Assembly: GCF_037975245.1 (NCBI RefSeq)
Contig: NC_092579.1
Location: 24,287,166 to 24,351,165, forward strand
Length of the DNA stretch: 64,000 nt
Direction of reading: 5' to 3'
Source: Apostichopus japonicus
Taxonomy: Eukaryota > Echinodermata > Holothuroidea > Aspidochirotida > Stichopodidae
Shown here: one piece after another, positions 1 through 12,900 of the stretch
Layout of the letters: each line of letters opens with the position of its first letter
Numbering within the stretch: position 1 is the stretch's first letter
Notes under the pieces: generated by a model
Databases searched by the model: none
What the model saw: only the letters and a program-made list of their open reading frames with translations
Told to the model about the DNA's origin: nothing
Made by a program: the position numbers and the translations under genes

Positions 1-23
1 TCATAAAACAATGGCTAATAAAT

Positions 24-712
24 GAAGAACTTCATGGGAATGAGGTTTTGTGAATGACAAATATACAGTGTAAGAAGTATAGGAAACTATAACAGACAGG
101 CTCCAAGAACTTCATGGGAATGAGGTTTTGTGAATGACAAATATATAGTGTAAGAAGTATAGGAAACTATGACAGACAGGCAAGCTGACTCAAAGAACTT
201 CATGGGAAGGATGTTTTGTGAATGATAAATATATAGTGTAAGAAGTATAGGAAACTATAACAGACAGGCAAACTGACTCAAAGAACTTCATGGGAATGAG
301 GTTTTGTGAATGACAAATATATAGTGTAAGAAGTATAGGAAAATATAACAGACAGGCTCCAAGAACTTCATGGGAATGAGGTTTTGTGAATGACAAATAT
401 ATAGTGTAAGAAGTATAGGAAACTATGACAGACAGGCAAGCTGACTCAAAGAACTTCATGGGAAGGATGTTTTGTGAATGATAAATATATAGTGTAAGAA
501 GTGTAGGAAACTATAACAGACAGGCAAACTGACTCAAAGAACTTCATGGGAATGAGGTTTTGTGAATGACAAATATATAGTGTAAGAAGTATAGGAAACT
601 ATAACAGACAGACAAGCTGACTCAAAGAACTTCATGGGAATGAGGTTTTGTGAATGACAAATATATAGTGTAAGAAGTATAGGAAACTATGACAGACAGG
701 CAAGCTGACTCA
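24..712. repeat. Tandem array, about 8 copies of a 79-89 bp unit
   Basis: The phrase AAGAACTTCATGGGA recurs near 25, 107, 194, 283, 362, 449, 538 and 626, followed each time by a near-identical sequence ending GACAGACAGGCAAGCTGACT. Unit length varies (79-89 bp) because some copies lack the GCAAGCTGACT segment. The array ends about 85 bp before the first visible TBC1D2 exon, so it lies in the upstream intron. A minus-strand open frame at 190-459 is only the repeat read through. Confidence 0.93.
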
Positions 713-796
713 TTAGTACAACATGTTGACTTTCTATTTCAGGTAATTATGAATCTTGTTTATATTAATGATGAATGTTGTTTACATCATATCCAG

Positions 797-917
797 GCTT
801 GCCCCCACTGCTGCAACCAGTGACTACACCAATACACTCAGTTGGAGAAGAAGCCGCAGTCTCAACAAAGGGAGGAATTTCTTTCAACTCATTAAAAAAT
901 CCCATCGAGGGTATAAG
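797..917 (+). CDS. TBC1D2: TBC1D2-like exon a (linker)
   Basis: Acceptor CATATCCAG, donor AAG/GTAACA. The frame entering with two bases reads LPPLLQPVTTPIHS... and ends GIR with two bases over. Only this frame joins the next exon (…GIR|RWKS…). A second open frame through the same bases does not join. It encodes a low-complexity linker after the presumed PH domain. Confidence 0.75.
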
Positions 918-3900
918 GTAACACTTATTAGAAACGTAGTAGTCTATTTTGTGTTTTGCCTGTCTGAAAGAATTGGTTTCCTTTAACAAGAGCGCCAAAT
1001 GTTAATTGAAGTTAATAGAAGTTATTGTTGTTGACTGTAGTGTTTACTGCATATATCCATATCATATATATGTGTTTATTTGATTTACATCTGAATTGAA
1101 GAGAATTAGGAGACCCCACATAATATACTAATGAAGAAAACCTGATCAAATTAGTAGCTATTTTATACTAAATCCAATGCATGGAATTTTTGATTTATGA
1201 AGTTTTGTTCAGGGGTTATAGGTTTAGGATGAGGACAACAAGATTCGTCCCGTATTCTTGTTAGAAAGAGAGAGGACCGGAAGAGGGGTCCTGCCTCTCC
1301 GGATACCTCTACAATCGCCCACTTTGCCAGCAAGGTTGAAATTTCCCCCTCTAGAGCATTTTTTTGGACGGGTTCCGCGGGTGTTGGGGTCAGTCTTCCT
1401 CCATCCCCGAAAGGCGGACTGGAGGTTAATTCTATCTGATACCCTTGTGAACTCGTCTCCAACACCCACTCCAACACTCCAACACCCATAGTTTCCCATT
1501 GCTGGGTGAAGTATGCCAATCTCCCCCCCACCTGCAGAATTGCTGCGGTGAGGTGGGTACCCCTAGGGCCGAGCGGCGAATGGTGTTCTAGCAGGGGAGT
1601 GGTCGCTGTCCCGTCGAGTCGTCGTCAGGCCTCTGCCTGTGCCTCTCGTTCCCGATGGACGGAGTGGTCGACTGATTGTTCCACGTCCCCTGCCCTGCGT
1701 GGCCCTTCTTGCGGGTGTTCTGAGAGAAGTTCCTCTACCTCCTCTGGCCAGCCTGGTCTCTCTTGGAGGGTAGGGTCTTGTTCTAAATCTATCCGATGAT
1801 TGGAATTCTTTAGCTAGGGTTTCTCTCAGGACACTTCTTCCTTTAATTTCTGTTGGTAGTTTCTCGTGAACAGGTCATCTCCAAGGGACGGTAAGGCCAA
1901 CATCCTAGCCTTGGCTTCCACCGATGGCCAGCGGATGGAGGATATGACATTATCCCTCTTGGCCTTCACTGATCGTGTGGCGACTCGGGCAAATTGATCG
2001 AATGCCAGTCTCATGAGCGGACCCAGGAGTAGTAATAGCTGTCCAGCTTCATTTCTGGAAACATGGTTGTCGTCTTGAGGGAGCTATTGGTGGTGCCTCA
2101 TAAGTACCTCTGTGGGAAGCATGAGGTCGGAGGTAAACTTCATACCTGAACGTGCTGCTACGTCCACTTCGACCAGTAGCTCCTATAATTTTCTCTGATT
2201 AGGGTTTCTGAAAATTTGTGACGATAAGGACCCCTGTTCCGATCTCAGTTTTTCTTTAGCCTCCTGCGGGATGGATGGGCACTGAAACAGAGCTTTCCAA
2301 GCGTCGTCTGGTACTCTGATGGATCGTTCTGCCTTTGCAGGGAATGCAGTCCATCTCTATTTATCTGCAATTGCCTAGAACCTATCGTAGCACGAGGCGT
2401 CGACTGGCATGGTGGATCTTGGTCGGTTTGCGACCTCCCCTGTAGCCGTCAGTTTTGAGACCGAGTTGGTGTGGATGGCATGTCAGGTGACTCTTCGAAA
2501 CCCAGGTGTTTCCGGAAGATGTCCGCCGCCCGCATCCTGAGTTCTGGAGGCAATGTTCCTCTTGCCATGGGGATGTCCTCCTCCTCGAGGCTACATGCAA
2601 ATTCGTCCTCTAGGGACTTGAACTCTGGGGGTTCGTCAATTCCGTCTTCCAAACCCGAGAGGTTTACAGAGGCCCTGCAGTCTTGGGTGTCCTCTCCGAG
2701 GACGACTTCCTCTGGTTCAGGGGTCGGTGGTGGCACCGGGACCACAGCCGGACTGGTCACAGCTGCGACCCTCCGGCTCTCAACTTCTCCCTCTACTAGG
2801 GAGCCGCTGGGGTTGGGATGCAAGTCTAACTTGTCCTGCAGCTTCATCCTTTGTCCTGCTAGCCAGGCATCGATCTCTAGCCATTGACTGGGGGTGAACT
2901 GGATCCACACCAGACACAGGTCCCTTCTGGTGCAAGTACGGCACATAGGACAAAGGTCATGTTTGTCCCAAGCCCTCCCTGGATGGAACATGGAGCAATT
3001 TACACACTTCAGTTGACTCCGAGACATGACTGATAGACCCCAAGTTAAGGAATAAAACTTCTTAACAAATAATAACAAGAGATGGGAGAACAGAGGAGGG
3101 GAAATAAGCTATCAAAGGAAGAGATATATAACAGTACCTTAACAACGTTCCTCGGCTAGAGGCCCGCGGCTTACAAGGTATACAAAAATTAGGCCTAAAA
3201 GCCACCCCAGACAAGGTGAGGAAAAACCAGGGATGAAACCTGGAGAGAAATACTAAAGGAAACAAGAGCAGTACTAAGGGAACAATATAAACAAGGGAAA
3301 AACGAACTATCACATATAGCATGTGTGTAGGAAAAAAGGCGGGAAAACTAGCGAAACTAAGGTAAACAATTCGCAGAACTGCTACCCGCACTAGTGTTTG
3401 CATAGAAAACACGGAGCGAAGCCACTCCACCAAAGCAGCCCTAAAAGCCCCTTTAATAATAAGAAAAAGGATACTTATTGGGCTGCAAACTGCTGCAAAC
3501 TCTTCCAAAAGAAGTGGATGGGCAACATCTGATCCTAGAAAACCAAAAGTGGACAAAATCGGATGGAAAAAATCCGCTCGAAATAACGATCTAGACACTT
3601 TGGATGGTTGAATGAGAAGGGAGGGCGGTGACCGGAGGAGCCAGTCGTAGAGGGTGCACAGTGTTAAAAGGTTACCTGGATATTCTAGGCATGGTACAAT
3701 GAGGGTGCTAAGGTTGTGGGGAGACAGGTAAGCGAGGAACGAAGTAAATATAACCTTTTTCATGAAATATAAGAGTGCATACATGGTAAGATATCTTACA
3801 TCTGTTATCTACTGGCCACGAAAAATTTCTTTAAAAAGATTTCTTTACTAGATAGTAACCATTCTATGTTCCCAAAACTTCTAATTACTATATGTCTTCA

Positions 3901-6900
3901 CTAGCCGTCGGCCATATTGGCAGTGTATCGCTATTTGACTGAATATGAGATCTTTTCTAATTCCCCATCTTTGCATCCAATTCAAAGAACTGGGAGGAAT
4001 ATCCTGTTAAGTAACTGTCGTTGTGATTCTTGAGGTAACTTCATTTGATGAACAGAGCATCCCTGCCACGATACGGTTTCTGTACATGGAATGTTTGTTT
4101 ATTAGTGTTCTCCATTTCTTCTTTTAGACGATGGAAGTCTCTCCACCAAGATACCATTCCAACCAGTCACACTCAGGTACAAACAGCTGATCCTGGCAAT
4201 CAACCCTCCCAACCAGCACCACCGATTCCAAAACCCAGAAGGTAATGTTGATAACATTGTAACAATTATATCAAGTGATTGATTAAACAATTTTGACTTT
4301 CCTCTTACACTGAAGACCTGGACTTCTCAAGATCGAAAGGGCAACTTGGATTGTTCTCTAATTCTTGTGACATGTTGATGCCTCGTTTGGTGAAGGTTTA
4401 ATCTCATTTGTTGCTTAGCAAAGGTAAAAAATTGAAGCTTTTGTAAACTTGGTGTTTCAAGGAGGGTATCATGGATAGACGTAAGATGTCTAACATTGTT
4501 AGTCGACATGAAAGGTTGTCTACCGAGATGTTTAGTTTGGCATCATAATGACTCAGCCCATCGGTAATACATATGTACATATAATAAATATATATATATA
4601 TGTGATTTTGGTGTTTTAGTTTAGGGTCATTTGATTTCTCTTTGTAAGATATCCACCAGTGATCCTTGTCTCTTTTTAAACATCTCATAAGTCACCTGCA
4701 TATTTTCACAAAGTCAGTAGTCACATGGCTCTGCTGGTTTGTCTACTTTGTGGGAATATTAAATTTGCAAACAGAATTATGAGAATAAATTCCTATTTGG
4801 TTACTTGCCATACGCAGGCAAGTAACCTATGCAGTCAAGTTCGTATGTGTATGCGTGTGTGTGTGTGACACCCTAGCTTGTAAACATAATATCCCATGAT
4901 AGGTTACATCCGCAGTTTTCATATTTGGAATGTGGGTTCCCCATAATCAGTATAAGATTTAGATTGAGGTCAAAGGTCATTTGGGGTCAGCAGAGGGCAA
5001 ACTGAAAATCTCAAAAATACTGTACCTCAAGGACCTGAACATCAAAGGAGCTAATGTATGCATGGTAGGATAACATTATGTAGTGTAAAGTTTTTACACA
5101 ATTTCGTGTAGGTGAGAGTTCATTTTAGGTCAAAATGTGAAATCCTTGTAAACATGATCTCCAGATTGGAAACTTTACTGGCTCTCATATTTTTCCATGA
5201 TGAGTACAAGAACTCTATGGTTTTGGGTTGAGGTCAAAGGTCGCTTGGGTTCAGCAGAGGGCAAAATGTGAAAGTCTCAAACATGCTGTATCCCCAGAAC
5301 CTGCACAACAATGGAGCTCATATATTCATGGTATCATCACCTTATGTAGTGTAAAGATTTTGCAAGATTTGATGTAGGTTAAAGTTCATCAGAGGTCAAA
5401 CCCTGAAACATTGTAAGCACAATATCTCAAGATAGGAGACTTCATGAGAACTCATATTTGACATATGGCTTCCTTTCATGAGTACAAGATCCCTTATGTT
5501 AATGGTGGAGGTCAAAGGTTACTTAAGGTCAGCAGTTGCCAAAATGTGAAAACTCTACATATCTCTCAAAGACCAAAATTTGGTCAAGGTGTATCTGTGC
5601 ATGGAAGAAGACATGGTAAGTTTACATATTTTTATGCAGGTCAAACGTCATATGAAGTGATCAGAGGCGAAAACCTAAGAAGTCAAAGATTATCTGCAAT
5701 GTACCATTGAAAGGTGATTTCCATGTGACCATTAAATACAGTCTATCAGTTTTCACCACATGACATTCACACAGGTCAACCATTATCTGATGCATCTGTC
5801 GATGCAGTGACAGAAATTGTCACAATATTTTCTTACTGGTAGAAGTGGGAGTGAATTCTGGTGACAGACTTCTTATGTTAGCCGATTCTAACAAATTTGA
5901 CAAAACTGCTATGATCTCTAGGGAGTTAACTGGTTCCTTTAGAGCAATTGGATAACTGATAATGAAACTTGTTGACAGTTTTGTGCTTATAATCCTTCAC
6001 CTACAGATGATTTAGAAGAATTTATGAACAGTTAGTTCCCAAGTATCAGTTACTTGATATAACATTCTGCAAGACATACCAGAATAAGAAGACCATTTGA
6101 AAGCTTGTTCTGCATATATAATGTCATGGCAATTAACCAATGGAGAGGTCTTCACTCTATTTTCTTATAGTAAAACATCACACAAACTGTACATGCATTA
6201 AATCTGACTTGAATATAGGTCAGATTGGTTTCCTCCATCTCAAAATATGTTTTAGCATTTCTGGTCTATGTTTTTTTTTTTTTTTTTTCTAAAGGAAACA
6301 CCAAGTTCAGCCAGAAGGTCTGTCTAAACGACCTACCTCAATTCTGCAGAGATTTTCCAGCAGTGCCTCTGAGCATGCATCAGAAAGATGTCCTAAGTGT
6401 AAAGAGGTAAGATTTCATAGGATGGGATGGTTAGTGGAACCGGTATATGACCATATATTACACTGTAATGTAACAAAAGCAGTATGGCAAACAATTACTC
6501 ATTGACATTGGTGAAGAAACTGGACAGATTAGCAATGGGAAGTTGGATTTACACCGTATTTCATAATTTTCCATTCCTGTGCTTTGCAACGGGTGGATGG
6601 TGATCCTGTTGAAAGAAGATACATACCCAACCGATAATATTTTAATCATTTCTGTTGAAATATCCATCCTTCCTGTTTTCGCCGGGCTGTATGGAATTGT
6701 ACTGGTGTAATTCCTTATGACACAGTCTTCTGCAGGGTCTTCTGGTTTCTGACTTGGTTTCCTAGGGAGAAAACGATCATTTGGATCACCACCAATGTCG
6801 AGTTAGATAGCTTAGACCAGAGCATGATGAAAATTTAGAGCATGACACTAACAATACTAAGCTCACTGTTCCAAACATGTTCCGATCAATAAAAGCCTTT

Positions 6901-9900
6901 GTTCTTTTAATTTGTTTTTATTTGTAATTTCCTAGATAAAATTTCTGTTTGTGATATCCTTGTTCACACCAGTTGTATTCCACTTAAAATTTAGCAGATA
7001 TTCAAAAACACACTGTTAGCAGACTGCTTATGTTTATTTTAAAATATGACAAGATTAAGGAGAATTTCTTCTTTGATAGTCAGGTCAGATTAAGTTTATT
7101 TCAAGAGAAATGTACACAATCATTTTGCAGAATAAATCGTGCATCAAAAATTTTAAAATATAAAATGTATGACAGGTTTAACATATATGTAAGAGACTCA
7201 CAGTGCTAACCATAAATGTCTTAAAAAAATCACATTCTCATTTTAGGCACCAAAGACTGATCAAATTATTGAACCCAAAGTAAAAATCCTCTTTGTGATA
7301 ATACTAATATCCCTCTACTTACTCTCTAGGCTAATGGTTAATGTATGTTGATCATGTTTGCTAATTTAACTATGATTATTAAATTTGAAGATTTTAAGAA
7401 ATCTCACTACACCTGTAGGGTGTAGGCTAGGGTCAAAAAGAATAACGATTAAAAAACCTTTCAAAACATCATTGTAGAGCAGTGTGACATAATTTTCAAT
7501 ATTTATATTTATATATTAATTTTATTTCAGATGCTCTCTCAAATCATTTCACTTAAGGAAGAACTAGAGCTGGTAGACAGTGAAGCTAAGGCCAGCCAAG
7601 AAGTCACACAAATACTACACAAGCAGTTAACAGAAGTCAAGATTCAACAAAGCACAAAGTAAGAATATAAACAATCCACTTTCCCAAGGTGGGGTTATAT
7701 AGTTGACAGGAATGGCACATGACTTTACATCCCACATTATTATGGTGGATCATAACTTTACCCAGAGGTAGATATTTGCCTGCTATATATAAACAATCCA
7801 CTTTCCCAGGTGGGTTATATAGTTGACAGGAATGGCACATGACTTTACATCCCACATTATTATAGTGGATCATTACTTTACCGAGAGGTAGATATTTGCC
7901 TGCTATATACTAACAATCAACTTTCCCAGGTGGGTTATATAGTTGACAGGAATGGCACATGACTTTACATCCCACATTATTATAGTGGATCATTACTTTA
8001 CCGAGAGGTAGATATTTGCCTGCTATATACTAACAATCAACTTTCCCAGGTGGGTTATATAGTTGACAGGAATGGCACATGACTTTACATCCCACATTAT
8101 TATAGTGGATCATTACTTTACCGAGAGGTAGATATTTGCCTGCTATATACTAACAATCAACTTTCCCAGGTTGGTTATATAGTTGACAGGAATGGCACAT
8201 GACTTTACATCCCACATTATTATAGTGGATCATTACTTTACCGAGAGGTAGATAATTGCCTGCTTGGCAGGGCATACATGCTCTCTTCATATCACACATT
8301 ATTATGATACACCTTTACATTATCTCAGCTTGGAGGGACACCTATGCATTTGTAACCCTTAACCATAAGATACATTAGAGCACAAGCTAATCCAATTTAA
8401 TTATGGCCTACCACTTCTCTCTATATCCAGGTTAGGCAGGTAATGATACATACACCTCATATCTACCATAGACCCCCCCCCCCCTATATTGACCTTTGAG
8501 TTCAATTCCATGCAATACTTTAGGTCACAAGCTTACATAATTGACTTTAAAAAAACTGTAGTATATTGATGGAAAGTCCCAAAGTTGTTAGTTGAGATAC
8601 TGTGAATAAAGTTCAAATAATTTGTCCTCATTCCCATTGTGTAGTAATAGCAGCTCTCACTTTGCCTCCATTTACATTAAACTAAGACTTTTCAGCCCAT
8701 TCCAAACCAAGATGTATGATCCCTCTATTCACATGGTGCTTTAAGGTTCAGGTGTATCTTTGCATCCTTCAAGTACACACAGGGGGTATTTGACATCTGT
8801 TTAAAATGCATTGAAGTCTTTCCTTCTGTCAAAATCTGCACAAGAATTTTTTAATTACACTTTTTAGGGAACAGCTTTTTACTAAAATTCTTCAACGATA
8901 GTGTAAGAAAGCCCTATAATATAGTTAATATTTTGAAGAGACAAAAAAAGTTTGCTCTGGGGACCTTATGTCAGCAGCATGAAGGGAAGCATAAAGTCAC
9001 CACTAGGCAGTGCTGCATAGAATAAGCTTAAATAAGTCTGTTACTATTTGTATAGAGAGAGTTAATATTAGGGGCATTCATACAGTCACCAACCCATGTA
9101 AAACAGAGGTTATAATGTTTTCCATGGATATTCATGGATTTTTGGATATTCATGAATATTCATGAGAAATTTGATCACTTTTGAATAGCTTTAAGAAAAG
9201 TCTAGTAATTTGCAAGCAATGACCTCATCTGGCCAAATGTCTGGAGAAGTTGGCTGAATGGAGCTTTCTCACAGATGCACATTTGTATTAGCAAAATACC
9301 TGGTTATCTCTACCTTGAAGACAGCCCTGCTAATGGTCCATGGATGCATTCTTGTATTCAAAAAGATTCTTGTCAGACAATTACAATCTCATTTTATTCT
9401 TTCAATAGTTTGAAATTCTTGGACAGCAAGACAGACCAGGAGAAACTTTCTCTGCTTAATCGGAAAGATAAACAACTAGTTCAGCTAGAACAACTCTTAC
9501 AAGAGGTCAAATATGATAGAGAGGTGATGAAGAAAGAACTAAGGTAAGAGAAAACAAGTTATGAGAGAGAGGTGATGAAGAAAGAACTAAGGTAAGAGAA
9601 AACAAATTATGAGAGAGAGTTGATGAACTAAGGTAAGAGAAACAAATTATGAGAGAGACGTGATGAAAATAGAACTAAGGTAAGAGAAAACAAATTATGA
9701 GAGAGAGGTGATGAAGAAAGAACTAAAGTAAGAGAAAACAAATTATGAGAGGGAGGTGATGAAACTAGAACTAAGGTAAGAGAAAACAAATTATGAGAGA
9801 GAGGTGATGAAGAAAGAACTAAAGTAAGAGAAACAAATTATGAGAGAGAGGTGATGAAGAAAGAACTAAAGTAAGAGAAAACAAATTATGAGAGAGAGGT

Positions 9901-12900
9901 GATGAAGAAAGAACTAAAGTAAGAGAAAACAAATTATGAGAGAGAGGTGATGAAAATTGAACTAAGGTGAGAGAAACAAATTATGAGAGAGGTGATGAAG
10001 AAAGAGCTTAGGTAAGAGAAAACAAATTGTGTGAGAGGTGATGAAAATAGAACTAAGGTAAGATTAAAAAAATTGTGAGAGAGGTGATGAAGAAAGAACT
10101 AAGGTAAGAGAAAACAAATTATGATAGAGAGGTGATGAAGAAAGAACTAAAGTAAGAGAAAACAAATTGTGTGAGAGGTGATGAAAATAGAACTAAGGTA
10201 AGATTAAAAAAATTGTGAGAGAGGTGATGAAGAAAGAACTAAGGTAAGAGAAAACAAATTATGATAGAGAGGTGATGAAGAAAGAACTAAGGTAAGAGAA
10301 AACAAATTATGAGATGGAGGTGATGAAGAAAGAACTAAAGTAAGAGAAAACAAATTATTTTAGAGAGGTGATGAAGAAAGAACTAAGGTAAGAGAAAAAA
10401 AATTGTGTGAGAGGTGATGAAAATAGAACTAAGGTAAGATTAAAAAAATTGTGAGAGAGAGGTGATGAAGAAAGAACTAAGGTGAGAGAAACAAATTATG
10501 AGAGAGAGGTGATGAAGAAAGAACTAAGGTAAGAGAAAACAAATTGTGTGAGAGGTGATGAAAATAGAACTAAGGTAACATTAAAAAAATTGTGAGAGAG
10601 GTGATGAAGAAAGAACTAAGGTAAGAGAAAAAAAATTGTGAGAGAGAGGTGATGAAGAAATAACTAAGGTAAGAGAAAACAAATTATGAGAGAGAGGTGA
10701 TGAAGAAAGAACTAAGGTAAGAGAAAACAAATTATGAGAGAGAGTTGATGAAAATAGAACTAAGGTAAGAGAAACAAATTATGAGAGAGACGTGATGAAA
10801 ATAGAACTAAGGTAAGAGAAACAAATTATGAGAGAGAGTTGATGAAAATAGAACTAAGGTAAGAGAACACAAATTATGAGAGGGAGGTGATGAAGAAAGA
10901 ACTATGGTAAGAGAAAACAAATTATTTTAGAGAGGTGATGAAGAAAGAACTAAGGTAAGAGAAAACAAATTATGAAAGAGAGAGAGGTGATGAAAATAGA
11001 ACTAAGGTAAGAGAAACAAATTATGAGAGAGAGTTGATGAAAATAGAACTAAGGTAAGAGAACACAAATTATGAGAGGGAGGTGATGAAGAAAGAACTAT
11101 GGTAAGAGAAAAATTATTTTAGAGAGGTGATGAAGAAAGAACTAAGGTAAGAGAAAACAAATTATGAAAGAGAGAGAGGTGATGAAAATAGAACTAAGGT
11201 AAGAGAAAACAAATTATGAGAGAGAGGTGGTGAAGAAAGAACTAAGGTAAGAGAAAACAAATTATGAAAGAGAGAGAGGTGATGAAAATAGAACTAAGGT
11301 AAGAGAAAACAAATTATGAGAGAGAGGTGATGAAGAAAGAACTAAGGTAAGAGAAAACAAATTATGAGAGAGAGGTGATAAAAATAGAACTAAGGTAAAA
11401 GAAACAAATTATGAGAGAGAGGTGATGAAAATAGAACTAAGGTAAGAGAAAACAAATTATGAGAGAGAGGTGATGAAGAAAGAACTAAGGTAAGAGAAAA
11501 CAAATTATGAGAGAGAGGTGATAAAAATAGAACTAAGGTAAAAGAAAGAAATTATGAGAGAGAGGTGATGAAAATAGAACTAAGGTAAGAGAAACAAATT
11601 ATGAGAGAGAGGTGATGAAAATAGAACTAAGGTAAAAGAAACAAATTATGAGAGAGAGTTGATGAAAATAGAACTAAGGTAAGAGAAAACAAATTATGAG
11701 AGAGAGGAAATGAAATAGAACTAAAGTAAGAGAAAACAAATTATGAGAGAGAGGTGATGAAACTAGAACTAAGGTAAGAGAAAAATTATGAGAGAGAGGT
11801 GATGAAACTAGAACTAAAGTAAGAGAAAACAAATTATGAGAGAAAGGTGATAAAAATAGAACTAAGGTAAAAGAAACAAATTATGAGAGAGAGGTGATGA
11901 AAATAGAACTAAGGTAAGAGAAACAAATTATGAGAGAGAGGTGATGAAAATAGAACTAAGGTAAAAGAAACAAATTATGAGAGAGAGTTGATGAAAATAG
12001 AACTAAGGTAAGAGAAAACAAATTATGAGAGAGAGGAAATGAAATAGAACTAAAGTAAGAGAAAACAAATTATGAGAGAGAGGTGATGAAACTAGAACTA
12101 AGGTAAGAGAAAAATTATGAGAGAGAGGTGATGAAACTAGAACTAAGGTAAGAGAAAAATTATGAGAGAGAGGTGATGAAACTAGAACTAAGGTAAGAGA
12201 AAACAAATTATGAGAGAGAGGTGATGAAATAGAACTAAAGTAAGAGAAAACAAATTATGAGAGAAAGAAAGAGGTGAAGTTGGAAAGATCATAGATAGAT
12301 AAGCTTTGACTGATTGTGCATGATAGCAAATATAGTATCTTAGGTGGATGAAAAGATATTAATGTAACAAATTAAATGAAATTATGGTTTAGAGAGGGGT
12401 CTTAAACATAATAGAGAAACTTGTGGTTAAAGAATTTTGATAAAATTGGCACCTTGGAAGAGATGAAAGAAAAGCTATGTGTTGTCTCATTTGTGAATGT
12501 CTTAAATTGCAGATTTATAATATCATAGTTTAGAGAAGAGACTTATTTATGACATAGAAACTTGTTATTAAAGGCCTTAGGTAGCAGAGAAGAGATGAAA
12601 TAAAAGTCATGTTAGGTCCAATTAGTTAAAGTGTTAAAATGCTTATATATGAACTTAAAATTACATTTTCATCCATTTTCATTTTCTATTACCAGAACTT
12701 GCAACTCAAAAATTGCAGAACTTGAGGAGCAGTTATCTATGTTTCGTGAGATGCTGGTGGCTAAGGATGAGGTCGTTATGGATCTAACAATCAAGGTAAA
12801 GGAAATTCAAATATTAGTGACTTAAGGCTCAATGTTTGGTGTATACATTAGCCTAAGTTTTCTGTGTAAGTTAGGCCTTAGTCTTTTCCACAGTAGAAGT

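Larger units (their letters stand above)
1163..3050 (-). mobile_element. Decayed DIRS-type retrotransposon, gag to start of RT, antisense in intron
   Basis: Read on the minus strand from right to left there is a gag-like frame (3027-2449), a second gag block (2014-1826) and the start of a reverse-transcriptase region (1531-1163). The last contains GGRLAYFTQQWE and GYQIELTSSPP, which match the conserved entry to the RT domain of DIRS elements (G.L..F...W ... GY.IEF). Frameshifts separate the blocks and the RT stops before its catalytic motifs, so it cannot transpose. The stretch is visibly GC-richer than the flanking introns, as expected for recently inserted foreign DNA. DIRS elements use a tyrosine recombinase; that part is absent here. 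Confidence 0.8.

Noticed and set aside
3062-3784. A 240-codon minus-strand ORF, the longest single ORF in the window
   Set aside because: Composition is hydrophobic and low-complexity, with no recognisable motif. It sits where a DIRS leader should be, so I treat it as non-coding element sequence.
7531-7533. ATG at the first base of exon d as a translation start
   Set aside because: The three upstream exons join it in phase 0 with good splice sites, and the family has a PH domain upstream, so it is internal.
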